Below are positions 12,241-22,988 of a DNA stretch of 64,000 nucleotides, in pieces (the stretch's first letter is position 1; every line of letters begins with the position of its first letter). A program made the position numbers and the translations under genes. Below the pieces are notes generated by a model. That model was not told where the DNA came from. It ran no database searches and worked only from the letters and a program-made list of their open reading frames with translations. The DNA is from Panorpa germanica (Eukaryota; Arthropoda; Insecta; Mecoptera; Panorpidae): assembly GCA_963678705.1 (NCBI GenBank), contig OY783207.1, forward strand, positions 24,836,001 through 24,900,000, given 5' to 3'.

Positions 12241-12589
12241 AGTAATAGGAAGTGAAGGAGTAGAATTAGAGCAAGAGATTTGAGATTGAACAGTAAATTA
12301 GATAAATTTAGTTATAATAACTTCTTTTGTATATCTTTTATTTGTTTTTATATAATTATATATGAATGTAATTGAAATGTAAAAGTTAAGGAGGGGTAGA
12401 ATAAGTGGACAAAGTAGCCCATATGGGCGGAAGCCTGGGAGGTGCTATTAAATTTAATAAATAAAAAAAAATGAAACTTCCGCCTTAGTTTTCGATCAGA
12501 AAAACCGTTGAAATGATCAAGTTTCTTTTTGTAGTTCATAAGTCAGTCGTCCTATATCGTCCAAATGTCGATTCAGATAATACGTCATG

Positions 12590-13020
12590 TCTGAGAATAT
12601 CGTAATCGAATTTTATAAGCTTCTGATCCATATTGTTTGTAGGAGAGGTTCAAGGTCATATACAGTAACAAAAAGGATAAAAAAGATTGATGAAGCGAAG
12701 TACAATGCAAAACACAGACAGTTGTGGACGTGCAGGATGGCAGAATCACTGGAAAAACAGGGAAGTAGGGAACGAGAATTATCGTAATGTTTGGATTTGG
12801 TAACAAAGAAAGAGAAAGCAGATTTTGGAGAAATGAGGACGAGCAAACGTACTGGGTGTGTGGGAAGGACGAGTAGAAATTCTACACATTAAGAGCAGTC
12901 GTCAGGAGAAAATGAAAACTGGATTAGGCCTAGGATATTGATAGAGAAGAGTGATGAAAGAGGATGAATGTTTGAAGTAAGAAAAAGAAGAAATAAGGAT
13001 ATAGGAACTATAGGAAAATA
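12590..13020 (+). mobile_element. Non-LTR retrotransposon remnant
   Basis: Frames with shifts read 'KIDEAKYNAKHRQLWTCRMA', then 'ESLEKQGSRERELS', and after a shift 'YWVCGKDE'. These match in order the end of the copies at 20.7 and 8.8 kb (short acidic/basic helices, then RFW and a C..C motif). It is a decayed copy. Confidence 0.65.
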
Positions 13021-13377
13021 TATTTTAAGTGTAAATTAGGTACCATAGGATCTTTCAATAAGAGCATTCGTTTTAAATTTCATTTATTTTGTCACTTTGA
13101 CATCATATTGAAGATGCGTATGATTTCTTTGTCGTAAAATAGTTCATTTACATTTCAGTTTCTAACAGTCTTTCATATGAAATATCTATTTTATCGGCTA
13201 CAAATAGCGAAATCACTATTTCTTATTTAATATTATATTAATTTTTATTAATATTTCTAAACAATTTACAAAAATAGAATTTATTACTATATTTTATATT
13301 ATACATGAGATGGCGCTGCCGTCTTAAATGCCCCACATGCCCAATGGTTAAAATTTTACTTAATTACTTAAAAACTT

Positions 13378-13722
13378 CTTCTTCTTCTTCAGTGGCTCGA
13401 CAGCCCTGGGTGGGCCCTGGCCTTCTCAAGAATTATTTCGAATGATTTAATTACTTGAGATTTTGTAACAAGGTTTTTCACGGGGTGGAGTTGTTAGCAC
13501 CACGCCCAACCCCCAGCCTGGAGGACAAGGCTATACCCCCCGGCACTGGGTACCCATTTTAGTCGCCTCTTACGACATGCATGAGCAACATTGGGACTAT
13601 TCTTTCACACCCGGTCACCACTCGGGAATTATAACCAAAACCCAGATAATATCTGGCCCAGGGATCGAACCCGAGGACATAGTAGTCAGAGACAAGCATC
13701 AATGCTCTCGCCTACTGTGCCG
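13378..13722 (-). mobile_element. tRNA-derived SINE with target-site duplication
   Basis: Read on the minus strand it begins with a tRNA-like head having an A-box-like GTAGGCGAGAGCA and a B-box GGGTTCGATCCC. A body containing 'AAGAGGCGACTAAAA' follows, and it ends in a GAA-type tail (cttcttcttc on the + strand, 13378-13391). It is flanked by a perfect 14-bp duplication, TTACTTAAAAACTT, at 13364-13377 and 13723-13736. This is an intact, LINE-mobilised SINE insertion. Confidence 0.88.
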
Positions 13723-13739
13723 TTACTTAAAAACTTACT

Positions 13740-14630
13740 TAATTTTAAAATAAAAATTTGAGCCTTCAGATGAACAATACAGTATCAGAAGAATACCAGC
13801 AATCTGTATTACAAAAATTTGACAGGCAATAGTCCAAAACAATCTCAATCCAATTCAGACGACAATGATGAAGTTTTTTTGCCAAATATTTAGTAATTTT
13901 AATTTTTAAATATACAAGTATTTGTAAAGCGCTACCAATTTATATTCATACCAATAAATATTTTAAAATATGAGTATTGTATTCGTTACTTAAAAAAAAG
14001 ATATATATGTATTGTATTTAATTATTATTTAATAATTATGTTAAAACTAACCTCTTTAATAAAGATAACAACTAATATGATCTCACTTAAATTAAAGAAA
14101 ATACATCCAATCCTACTTCTATTTTAATCAAATTTGAATTTGGCGCTATGAAGCATCGACATATATGTATTCATTTAATCTACCATATTTTTTGCAAATG
14201 TACCATAATTTTACGGTTTTGGTACCATAACTTTTTTTTTCAGACCTGCCAACCTGCTGCTGGGGTGACATTTGGCAGATATTGTATTCCACTACTATCC
14301 GCAGAGTTTGTACTTTGAATTAAAATAAAAAATGGTTGAAAAAACTTCAAAATGACAGTTCTTGTTAAAAGACACTAAACTTACAACTATCTGCAAGAAC
14401 ACAATATTTTCTTATTATATGGCAGAGAGTGATAGAAGTTGAATGAGGGAAATAAGGAGTAGGCGAAATGAAGGAAGTTGAGTGGAGGAAATGGAGAACG
14501 TAGAGCAAAGTACGCCAAGAGAAAAGGACTCTTTCCTTGTGAGGACAGCAATGAAGAGAAATGTTTTGGTTTTTTTTGTAACTTTAGGATTAGTAAGTAA
14601 GAAATAAACGAAATCTAATGCCTAATGGCA
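13740..14630. other. Spacer with decayed retroelement end
   Basis: AT-rich DNA. At 14410-14640 a purine-rich stretch ends in 'gcctaatggcaaggaacctg' plus ATT repeats, resembling the 3' end of the non-LTR family seen at 9.2 kb. No gene seen. Confidence 0.45.
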
Positions 14631-14639
14631 AGGAACCTG

Positions 14640-15240
14640 ATTATTATTATTCTTTTTAAATTTAAATTGACCTTCCTATAATTCGAAATGATCATCATCA
14701 TAATTAAAAATTACAACTTAACATTTTTAAAATATAATAATTTTACATGTAATTTATAAATCTATTTTAGTATTATTTAAATAATTCACTAATTAATTTT
14801 GAATCACTTAACAAAAATGTAGAATTAATAGGGAAAATTTTAATCACATCTAAAATTTCATTACTGAATTTTGATCTTTCTAAACTACAATTTATGCATT
14901 TAAATATAAAATGATTTAAAGTTCCTAATACGTTACATTGGCATCTATCGTCATATTTAAGATTAACTTTATATAGGTGAGTTGGAATTTTTCAATGATT
15001 ACTTTTGATTCTGATTGACCTTGATAAGATTGTGGGATTCGTTTCTGAACCGCTTTTTCTTACCTAAATTTGGATGCAACAAATAATAATCGTTTCCTTT
15101 TAGTTGACTTTTGTTAATGGAATCTTTTTATATATAGGTAATTTTACAATTATTTCAATTTCCAAATTTATAGACTCCTCCGCCAGTTTATCTGCAATTT
15201 CCTCTGATTCCACAATGTCCTTGTATCCACATAAATTTTA
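14640..15240 (-). mobile_element. Non-LTR element remnant, RNase H region
   Basis: On the minus strand, broken frames read as an RNase H end (G-H/D-...N-E-IADKLAEESI), then a stretch 'TNPTILSRSIRIKSNH', then a Cys-rich C-terminus 'CQCNVLGTLNHFIFKC'. Stops interrupt it. The structure fits the I/Jockey-type non-LTR clades that carry RNase H. Confidence 0.6.
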
Positions 15241-15244
15241 TGTT

Positions 15245-16130
15245 ATTATTAATAAGTTATGATTTAATATTATTGTTGGTAATTAAATTGAAGTAAAGTA
15301 AATTAAAAATAAAATTTGTTGCAAAAACCATAAAATAAATACAATACATACATGGAATAATTAATAATAAACAATTTATTAAAATAGTAATATCACAAAT
15401 TATAAAATACAATAACAAAACAGAAAAAAAACAATAATATAAAAAACATAAAAGATCTTTTTTCTAATACTTTTTGATTAATTTAATTCAGAAAATATTT
15501 TAATTATAAATTTTATTTACAGTTTCTGTTTGATTTACAAACAAAAAGTAAAATTATTATAATTATGGTATTTAAGTAAATGACGTCATCATGGAATTGT
15601 AGATGTCTACAAAATTGATGACGCAGTTACATAGATTTGCTGGATTTTGTTAATGTGTCGAAAATAGAATTACATTTCTAAGTTCCATTTACATCAAGCT
15701 TACGTAACACTTTATATAACACTTAGGTAGCAGATATTTTTTGTGTTTACGGGGTTATAATAATTAGCATTATTTCATGATTTACGGTTTCAAAATATTA
15801 AACAACGGTAATTCAAAACAAATTTCTTTTTTATATAATTTGTTTTGTCTAAATTAAAAAAGAAAAAAAAACTAAAATATATAAGATCATAATTTTGATT
15901 TAAAAATAATATTCATAAATTTTTTGTTACTAAAAATCATTCGAAATATTTGTATTGATTATTTCATTAAAATTATGAACTACGAAAAAATAATCGAATT
16001 TATTCATTACATGTTTTCTTAAATTAATTATTATAAGTAATTGAAATTTTGAAAAAAAAAAACACTTAGTGAAAAAAAGCCAAAATTTCAATTGCCTAAA
16101 ATATTTCATGGTCTATTAATTAAAATTATC
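15245..16130. other. Very AT-rich spacer
   Basis: Long runs of A/T with no open frame of note and no recognised element. Confidence 0.5.
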
Positions 16131-16233
16131 AATATTTATTATTTCTAACATTCTTATATTTTGTAGCAAAGTCGATGTCTGAACCTATCCGAGTCTCAAA
16201 CCATTTAGTTCTTCACACTACGAATGGTTAGGT

Positions 16234-17451
16234 TTAGTACCGGAGGGTTACTGGAACCTTGTAGCACATAACCATCCTGTCATCTTCGTCGGAGTATAGC
16301 TGCCAAATCAGAGAAGCCTTAAACTGAAACAATTCATCTGTGTTAATTAATGTGTGATAATATAATGTAATTGTGTACCATTCTTTAGTCGATTTTTCAA
16401 TTGTTGATATAAATTGATGTTAATAAATGTGTATTGGCGTGTCTATTTTATTAAATATATAAATGTTGACGGAGATATAGCAATTAAAAGTTTGAATTGC
16501 AGTTTTATCGCTACAGATGTACGCCATTTGTATGACGTGAAATGCATTTTATACGTCAGTTATTTGTTGAGTAGGTCAGTGCTGTGGTAATGTTTTGTAG
16601 CTGTTGGTAGTCGAAATAATCAAGTCAAATCAAAGAATAATAAGTTTTTATTTTATTTAACCCTGTAACGGCAAACATAATATTGTGAAATTTTATTGTT
16701 CCTCGAAATAGCTGTAAATAATATTTGATATTTTGATATATAAGTACATATATAGCAGAGATGTATGAGCGTAAGGTTGGTAACCTGTAAACTTGTCAGA
16801 GTTCTGTCAAGAATATATCTCTTTTATGCCCAGTTGTATAAAAGAGAAAGCTAGATAGCGGTTGTGAGGTCATATACCTTGGAATGTTAGTAAAAAAGAT
16901 ATAAAGGTTAAAAGTAGATATTTTTCTAAAACAGCATACGCGAGTTGTAAGCTTTGCGTGTGTACCCCTGCTTTACTATACACAATACGTACCTTACTGT
17001 ACCTACGACTTAACTTCCTAACAGTGCGATTGTGTTTAGTCTTTATACGTATGTAAAAGCACACATTGAGTAGATTCTTCCGAGAAAGCTAAAATGCTAT
17101 TCTATATGGAGTGTACGTAAAGTTTGTACTGAATATCTGACTATACTTTCGCGTACGTTTCTCACTGTTGCACTACCTTAAGTTCTACTGTATTTAATAA
17201 TTACCGGTGGTAAGTCATCATCAACCGTTAGGGAAGCAGTATACGTGGCAGTATTGTCCCAGGGATTTCTCTGCGGGCATTCTTCGGCCATGCAGACATC
17301 TGGAGAAACGTTGGCTCTGTGGATGAAAAAGTCATGTTACAACTAATACTAACATTTATACACCGGTGTAGATTGTTGTCTTACCGCGTTGCTATAAGGT
17401 TGATTTCCCAGTACGCGCAATGGACCAACATTTGGGAGTTGTCATTTCCAT
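16234..17451 (-). CDS. Diverged NPC2-like gene, 3' exons only (NPC2-3)
   Basis: Three consecutive minus-strand exons join in frame: 17385-17451, 17205-17316 and 16234-16323. The introns are 68 and 881 nt, with GT/AG ends and matching phases (2, then 0). Joined residues include 'LIATRANVSPDVCMAEECPQ', then 'NTATYTASLTVDDDLPP', and a last exon 'FKASLIWQLYSDEDDRMVMC' that runs on to a stop. The last intron falls where it does in NPC2-1 and NPC2-2, and the C...CP, TYTASL and late Cys pattern fit the ML domain. The exons with the signal peptide and the usual GC...PC loop were not found, so the gene is partial in this reading, or its 5' end is lost or far upstream beyond the retroelement at 19-20 kb. 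It is more distant from NPC2-1 and NPC2-2 than they are from each other. Confidence 0.68.
16386..16850. mobile_element. Copy of the 640-bp TIR element family
   Basis: It shares long stretches with 44803-45290 and 45641-46040, including 'gtcgatttttcaattgttga', 'gtcagttatttgttgag' and 'taatgttttgtagctgttgg'. It ends near the hairpin 'atctcttttatgcccagttg' at 16818. It lies in the last intron of NPC2-3. Confidence 0.75.
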
Positions 17452-17459
17452 CTGTAATT

Positions 17460-19430
17460 AAGAAAACGTATAATTATTGGCTAAGAAATGATTACAGTTT
17501 AAGGATACTGGAATTTTCCACGAAATTGACTTTATATGTAATACTTTGTATTGTATTTCAGGTTTACCAGGTTTGTATTTGCATTATACTGCATTTATCT
17601 TCTGGGGATCAGATGGGCAGAAGATATCTTAATTCTGACAGTATAGCTCTTTTCTAACTACTTTATAAATAAATTTACAAACTGATAAACATCATAACCT
17701 CACTTTCCTATATATCGATCGTCCACTTCATTAGTGAGAAAATTTCGAAAAATCTAAATTTGAATTGAGTGCAGTTATATGTAAAATTATAACCTCCAAA
17801 TAATATACCAATCAAACAAAATTATAAAGCAGATAAATTTGTTGAATATCTCAGGACTGCATATAATTCGAACATTGTTTTAGCCGTTGCGAACCGTTTT
17901 TCCCGCTAACTAACTGGACGATCTATATGTACAAACTAACTTTTTTCAATAATACAGTTTTACAAAATCCATCAAGACTATAACAAATGTAAAATAATTT
18001 AAAATACTTACATTAGTTTTCAGCTACTAAAGTAAACACTCTTAACGTGTTAAGTATTTTATAAAAATAAAGATGAGAAGTTACTTATTCTAATGTTTGC
18101 ATATTTGTTAAAATAGTTATTTTTTTGTATAGACGTTTATCATTGCTTAGTGCTAATATATGATTGCAAATGTTTATTTTCTATTATTACATTTTGTATT
18201 TAAGTCAATAGAACTGTATAATAGCAATTTCGAATATTCTCTATGAGACGGTTGACAGCTATGTTAAGCACTGCTACGTTGACCACTAGTTTCCATCTCG
18301 CTGCTATCTTCACCGACGTCTGTAAATGTACTCTTTCATTACAAAGAAATCACACGCATAATCAATATGGCGGCAAAGTGACTCCAAAATGTTTGCTGGG
18401 TAATGTGCGTTCGTATGTATATCAAAGTACCGCACTATGTTCTACATGTAATAATATATTTCTGGACTTATTGGGAAACATGCAATTTCGAAGAAAGACC
18501 GAGGTAATCTGTTTTATACACAGTGGATCGTTGAAAGGGGAACACGGTCAATATAGTATAGTATAGCAGTGGTATATTGATAAATATTAAAAGAGAAACT
18601 GCAACTCATGATAAAGTGCGCTAATGCGAAAGAACTCCTGAAAATAGTCGGGGTCCCCCGACTTGGTTCCAGTGACACAGATCCTAGTTGTAGTCGGATA
18701 GCGTTCAATGCGTCATTCCCCTGTCCTTTCTTGGAATTCTTTAACTGCACCTGATCTTTGTAAATACGTTAGAAATTCGGCGACAGACTCTTATCTAATC
18801 TGCGCTGGATTAGAATCTGATTGACTTTAATTACTTACGGGTATTTCTTTACTACGTTCGTAGTTCTTGTTTATGCTTTTGATAATAATCACCTGATAAT
18901 TAATTACTTTTAATTAAATCTGGAAATATTTACAAAATAAGTTGCGAAATCTGAAGTGCATTATCATATTTTTCAACAATCTGATACGAGAACATGAATC
19001 TAGATAAGGATAATTTTCTGGAAAAATGCGGTAGCTAAGATCTTAAGTAATACTGTGATATTCTTATTTGCTTTGATATCGAATTCATTGGGTAGCTGCC
19101 TTTGTTTGAAATTTTAATAAAGTAGGCTATCTATTATACTAAAGTAGGGATTTGCGGCGAATATTTTTATGCAACGCGATTCTCGGGCTTAATATGCAAG
19201 TATATACGTGAATCGAATGTCTAGGATTTGTTGTTGGAGGCCCTGATTTAACCGGAATGATTGTGACTAGTACAATGGATTTAGCGTAGGAGCTAAAAGA
19301 AAAGGTCGTTTGAGATAGATTGGAAGCCAATTCTGTCTAGAATCCAATTGGACAATTGATATATTATATTGATTGGAGACAAAAATACTGAAATCATGGT
19401 TTATATATTTGTTGTTTATGAACCCTTCCT
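17460..19430. other. No gene recognised; repeats
   Basis: A dispersed fragment at about 18300-18420 (cgcataatcaatatggcggc, then gtgactccaaaatgtt) recurs at about 21700 and 26400. The stretch 18600-18760 resembles a piece at 43590-43640. I looked here for the missing 5' exons of NPC2-3 and found none I could support. Confidence 0.4.
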
Positions 19431-19435
19431 TGACA

Positions 19436-20470
19436 GATATCTTTCTAGTATTTCTATGTTTGAAACACTAGATGTTTCCAAGAGTTCAATGCCGTAATTC
19501 CAGACTGGTTTCAGTATCGTTTTATATATCATTAGTTTGCTACTCTTGTATAAATGCGATTTGCGTCCAATAAATCCAGTGTAAATTTCTGCACTTAAGA
19601 TGTAGCAGCTTACGTTTTTCCGTGAAGTGCTTTTTCCTAGGTTAGGCGCCGATCTAAGTACATGCCTAGATATTTAACCTCTTCACATTGTGGTATAAAA
19701 TGTAACATGAGTTGACTTTGTCTAGGATCTAAGCCTTGAATCTCGTCTAGGATAGCTTGTACTTTTATGATGTAACATATGAAGCTATATCAAGAATGAT
19801 ACCGAGAGATAAATTCATTTCTCATGAATCTCCAATCTTTCCTAATGACTTGCATGCACAGCCAAAATAGTTGTGTGTCAGAAAAAATTGCTGTTGTTTT
19901 CTGGCCATAAGTGGGTATGTCTGCAGCATACAATATATACAATGTTGGGCCAAGAACACTGTCTTGTGGAACTCCATTTACTATTGGGTAAAGACGAGTA
20001 GCTTCGTCTTGAAACTATAATGCTTCGGTGTTTTAACATTTTCCGTTGAGTACTGCTGTCCTTACTATTCATATTGAGTATGTACTGCATCAACGACTCG
20101 GAAACATCTGTCTTGGAGGTACGAATAAAGTGTCCTATAGAATGAATGTGACAGTGTCATCTTTATTTTATTAAAGAGTCCCGCGTGCCATACTTGTCAA
20201 ACGCTTGACTAATGTCTTTTTGTCAAAAGCCTCATTTATTACATTTACTACTTTGTGGACTTGTTCTATTGTAGCGTGCTATTTCCGAAAACCAAACTGG
20301 TGGTTTGGTTTCACGTCAGTCAGAAAAGGTTTTATTCCTTTTAGTAAAAAGCCTTTTAAACAACTTGGAAAGGATGTGTAGAAGGCTAATAGGTCTGCAT
20401 GATTTAACTTCATTAAGAGGTTTACCCGGTTTCGTACAACACATATTAACCGTGTTATGGTAATCAATTA
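19436..20470 (-). mobile_element. Jockey-like reverse transcriptase remnant
   Basis: Minus-strand pieces in shifting frames follow the order of a non-LTR reverse transcriptase. They read 'RPISLL' and 'KRIKPFLTDVKPNHQFGFR' near 20300-20440, then a 'QAFDKVWHAGLFNKIK'-like piece near 20170-20220, then 'GVPQDSVLGPTLY' near 19960 with the catalytic Asp box damaged. 'EEVKYLGMYLDRRLT' and a 'SKLMIYKTILKPVWNYG' thumb segment follow towards 19500. Many stops and frameshifts. A dead copy lying antisense to the A-H array. Confidence 0.8.
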
Positions 20471-20641
20471 ATCAATGGTAGCAGCTATTCATAAATTAAA
20501 TAACAATAATTAATATATTTGGTAAATTAAAATAAGTAATGCAGAAAGCTAAGCGTGCTATCAAATATTTATTAAGTCGATAGTAATCAAACAATACGGA
20601 GAATCTTTAACACCACGAATCACTTATTGTTAGCAATTATT

Positions 20642-21335
20642 TTTTATTATTATTATTATTATTAATTGATTAAAAACAGAAAGGAGTATTTTGAAAGGAA
20701 TGGAATGGCAATCGAGGAGGCAGAGAGGAGAAGAGAAGGAGGCGCAAGTGTGGAAGAGGAGCTAAGGAGAAGGGATAAGGCGATACAACAACAGGAGAGA
20801 ATGAGAAAAATCGAAAAAAGCAACTACAATACAAGATATAAAAGGTTTTGGGAAAATAATGTACCTCAGTACCTTATAGAAAAAGATATAAAACACATAA
20901 GAAGGACAGCAAGGTTTAGATTGGGAAATGAGGAAAAAGGAAACAGATACTGAGAAAGTAGTGAGGAAAGAAAGTGTAGAGTGTGCGGAAGAGAGGACGA
21001 AACACTGGAGCACATTAAGTTTGAGTGTAAGGAAAAAGTAGTGAGCGAAAGGAATATTGGCCAGCTATTAAAGGGAGGCAGTGAAGGAAAGAGGTGGATG
21101 GCGGAAATAGTAAAAAGGAAAGGAAAAACAGGACAATAAATAAGCTGGTAGCTGAAACGGTGAGAATGAAGGAAGACTAGGGAAAATGAAGGAAGAGGGT
21201 CAAGAGAAGAAGAAGCAGAAAGTACTTTTGGAAATAAAAAGGTCTAGAACAGTTTAAGTTTAATTTTAGTTGAAGTTCTATGAAATGTATTAAGATTGTA
21301 AAGCCGAAAGGCGAACAATTAATTAATAATAATAA
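20642..21335 (+). mobile_element. Non-LTR retrotransposon 3' remnant
   Basis: After an ATT microsatellite, a + strand frame reads 'RKEYFERNGMAIEEAERRRE', later 'RTARFRLGNEEKGNRYW', and then a C-terminal Cys motif 'CRVCGREDETLEHIKFECKE'. It ends with 'tgtaaagccgaaaggcgaac' and TAA repeats near 21330. This is the best-preserved 3' end of the purine-rich family found six or more times in the window. Confidence 0.82.
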
Positions 21336-21439
21336 TATTAGCAATTATTTTACTCATTTCTAGTAGATATAAGTAGGTATGTAAGTAATATGTAAATATA
21401 TATTAAATAAAATTCTCACGCACACTGAAAACAAGAGGT

Positions 21440-22650
21440 AGTGTTGACACCGAGAAGACATATGGTGTTGTCTTCTTCTGTCTGCGTTAAAGACAAAATT
21501 GTCTTAAGATAGTCCGTCTATTGTATATATATGTATTGTATTGTATATTTGTGACGTTTCTATCACTATTGCACTTCATTTATAACTCGAATCAACTGCA
21601 TCTTCATTTGTCTTCCGAGTAGTGGTGTGGTTTTGCCATTTTGCGATATGAACGACTGTGAGAAACTCAACTGTAAACTCTTTCATGGCAACAAAATCAT
21701 ACGCAACTTCAATATGCTGCCAAAGTGACTCCAAAATGTTTACTAGGTAATGTGTTTTCGCATCGCTGCTACTAGTAAAACTGTTAATCAAGAATCGTAC
21801 AGAAAAGAGCATAAGGGATAAATGCACACGCGGAAAACTGCCCCCTAGATGACCATGCTAACGCAGGCAAATTACTTTGTGAAAAATGTAAATAAAAGAT
21901 ATTCAATTGAAATCTTTATGAATTTTCATTGGGTAACACGAAAACGTCATTTTAATGAAGTACAAGATGCGCAAGGTTTTTTGGAAACTTTTGATTTGGA
22001 CGGAATAATTCTTATATAGAGTCCCACCTTGGTTAATGTTTAGAAATAAAAGCGAAGATAGTTTGTACAGTAGGAACTTCTTTATCCGGATATATTTCGC
22101 GAGAACCAAGTTTAAACAGAGTTGTCCACGACCTTATGCTTCGGTGTTTTAACATTTCCCGTTAAGTATTGCTGTCCTTACTGTCCATATTGATTATGTA
22201 TTGCATCAACGACTCGGAATGCTTCTTCAAATCTCAGATTGTAAAGGTTCTACGTCATACTGATCAGCAAAAAAGTAACTGAATTCACCGTCTTTTAAGC
22301 ATAACTGCGATATTCGCTCTGTGAAACCATTGGTGGTCATGAGGATGAGGACTAGCACCGACTGACATCTATCTAAAGGTCTACACACCGTAGAAATACT
22401 AGATTAAATCAAGGCACCTATTATTAAATTTAAATATGTTTTAATAATATTGAAATTGCAGTGTAAATAGCCAAATAAGTTTTAATATAATCCAATAATA
22501 TGTCCGGATATGGAAGCATATGAATAAGGAGTTTTTAAGTATAGATTTATGCATCTTTTGTAAAATATTTAAAGCCAAAAGAGGTCTTCATATTTTGAAT
22601 CAGATTTTTGTTATTTTATTTTTAGAAAACCGCATTCCACTTCTTTTTCA
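21440..22650. other. Spacer with dispersed repeats before gene A
   Basis: It contains a dispersed fragment (gatatgaacgactgtgagaa and gtgactccaaaatgttta, about 21640-21750) shared with 18.3 and 26.3 kb. At 22130-22215 there is a near copy of a piece of the reverse transcriptase remnant at 20030-20100. No gene seen. Confidence 0.45.
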
Positions 22651-22670
22651 TAAAGTAATAACAACCTCAA

Positions 22671-22988
22671 GTTCGATCCTGCTTCAGTTGATTGTCTGTA
22701 TATACTGAAGAAAATTAGAAACTGTGTTATATTGTATTATTATTTCTTTCATTGTCTTCATTCAGCTCTTCTGTCAGCAAATATTTTTATTCAAAGTAAA
22801 CTGTTTTTAGTTTTGTTGTTTTTAACAAAACAATAAAAGGAATTTGCTTGTACTTTTTCTATAGATGAACTAAACCTTTAGATTCAATTATCATTCTTTA
22901 CTTCGAAATAATATTGCCGTTGCTGTAACAGCAGTAGCTATAGTTTAGTGATTTTCTTGAAGTGATTAATACTCGTCAAAGCTTCTTC
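22671..22988 (+). promoter_or_regulatory. Shared leader/promoter region, gene A
   Basis: It holds the three blocks common to genes A-G. Block 1 is at 22671-22700 (gttcgatcctgcttcagttg). Block 2 is at 22761-22804 (a 'cagctcttctgtcagcaaat' core ending in 'aaactg'). Block 3 is at 22941-22980 (gtttagtgatt ... actcgtcaa). Transcription probably starts within or before block 2. The blocks keep their order and spacing in the other genes. Confidence 0.6.

Noticed and set aside
17319-17657. 112-codon + strand frame
   Set aside because: It is antisense to NPC2-3 exon 17385-17451; the minus strand has matching splice sites and an ML-like pattern.
18514-18750. Possible 5' exon of NPC2-3 (a frame with 'RICVTGTKSGDP')
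   Set aside because: It lacks the expected GC...PC loop and a phase-1 donor, and the surrounding sequence resembles a repeat at 43.6 kb.
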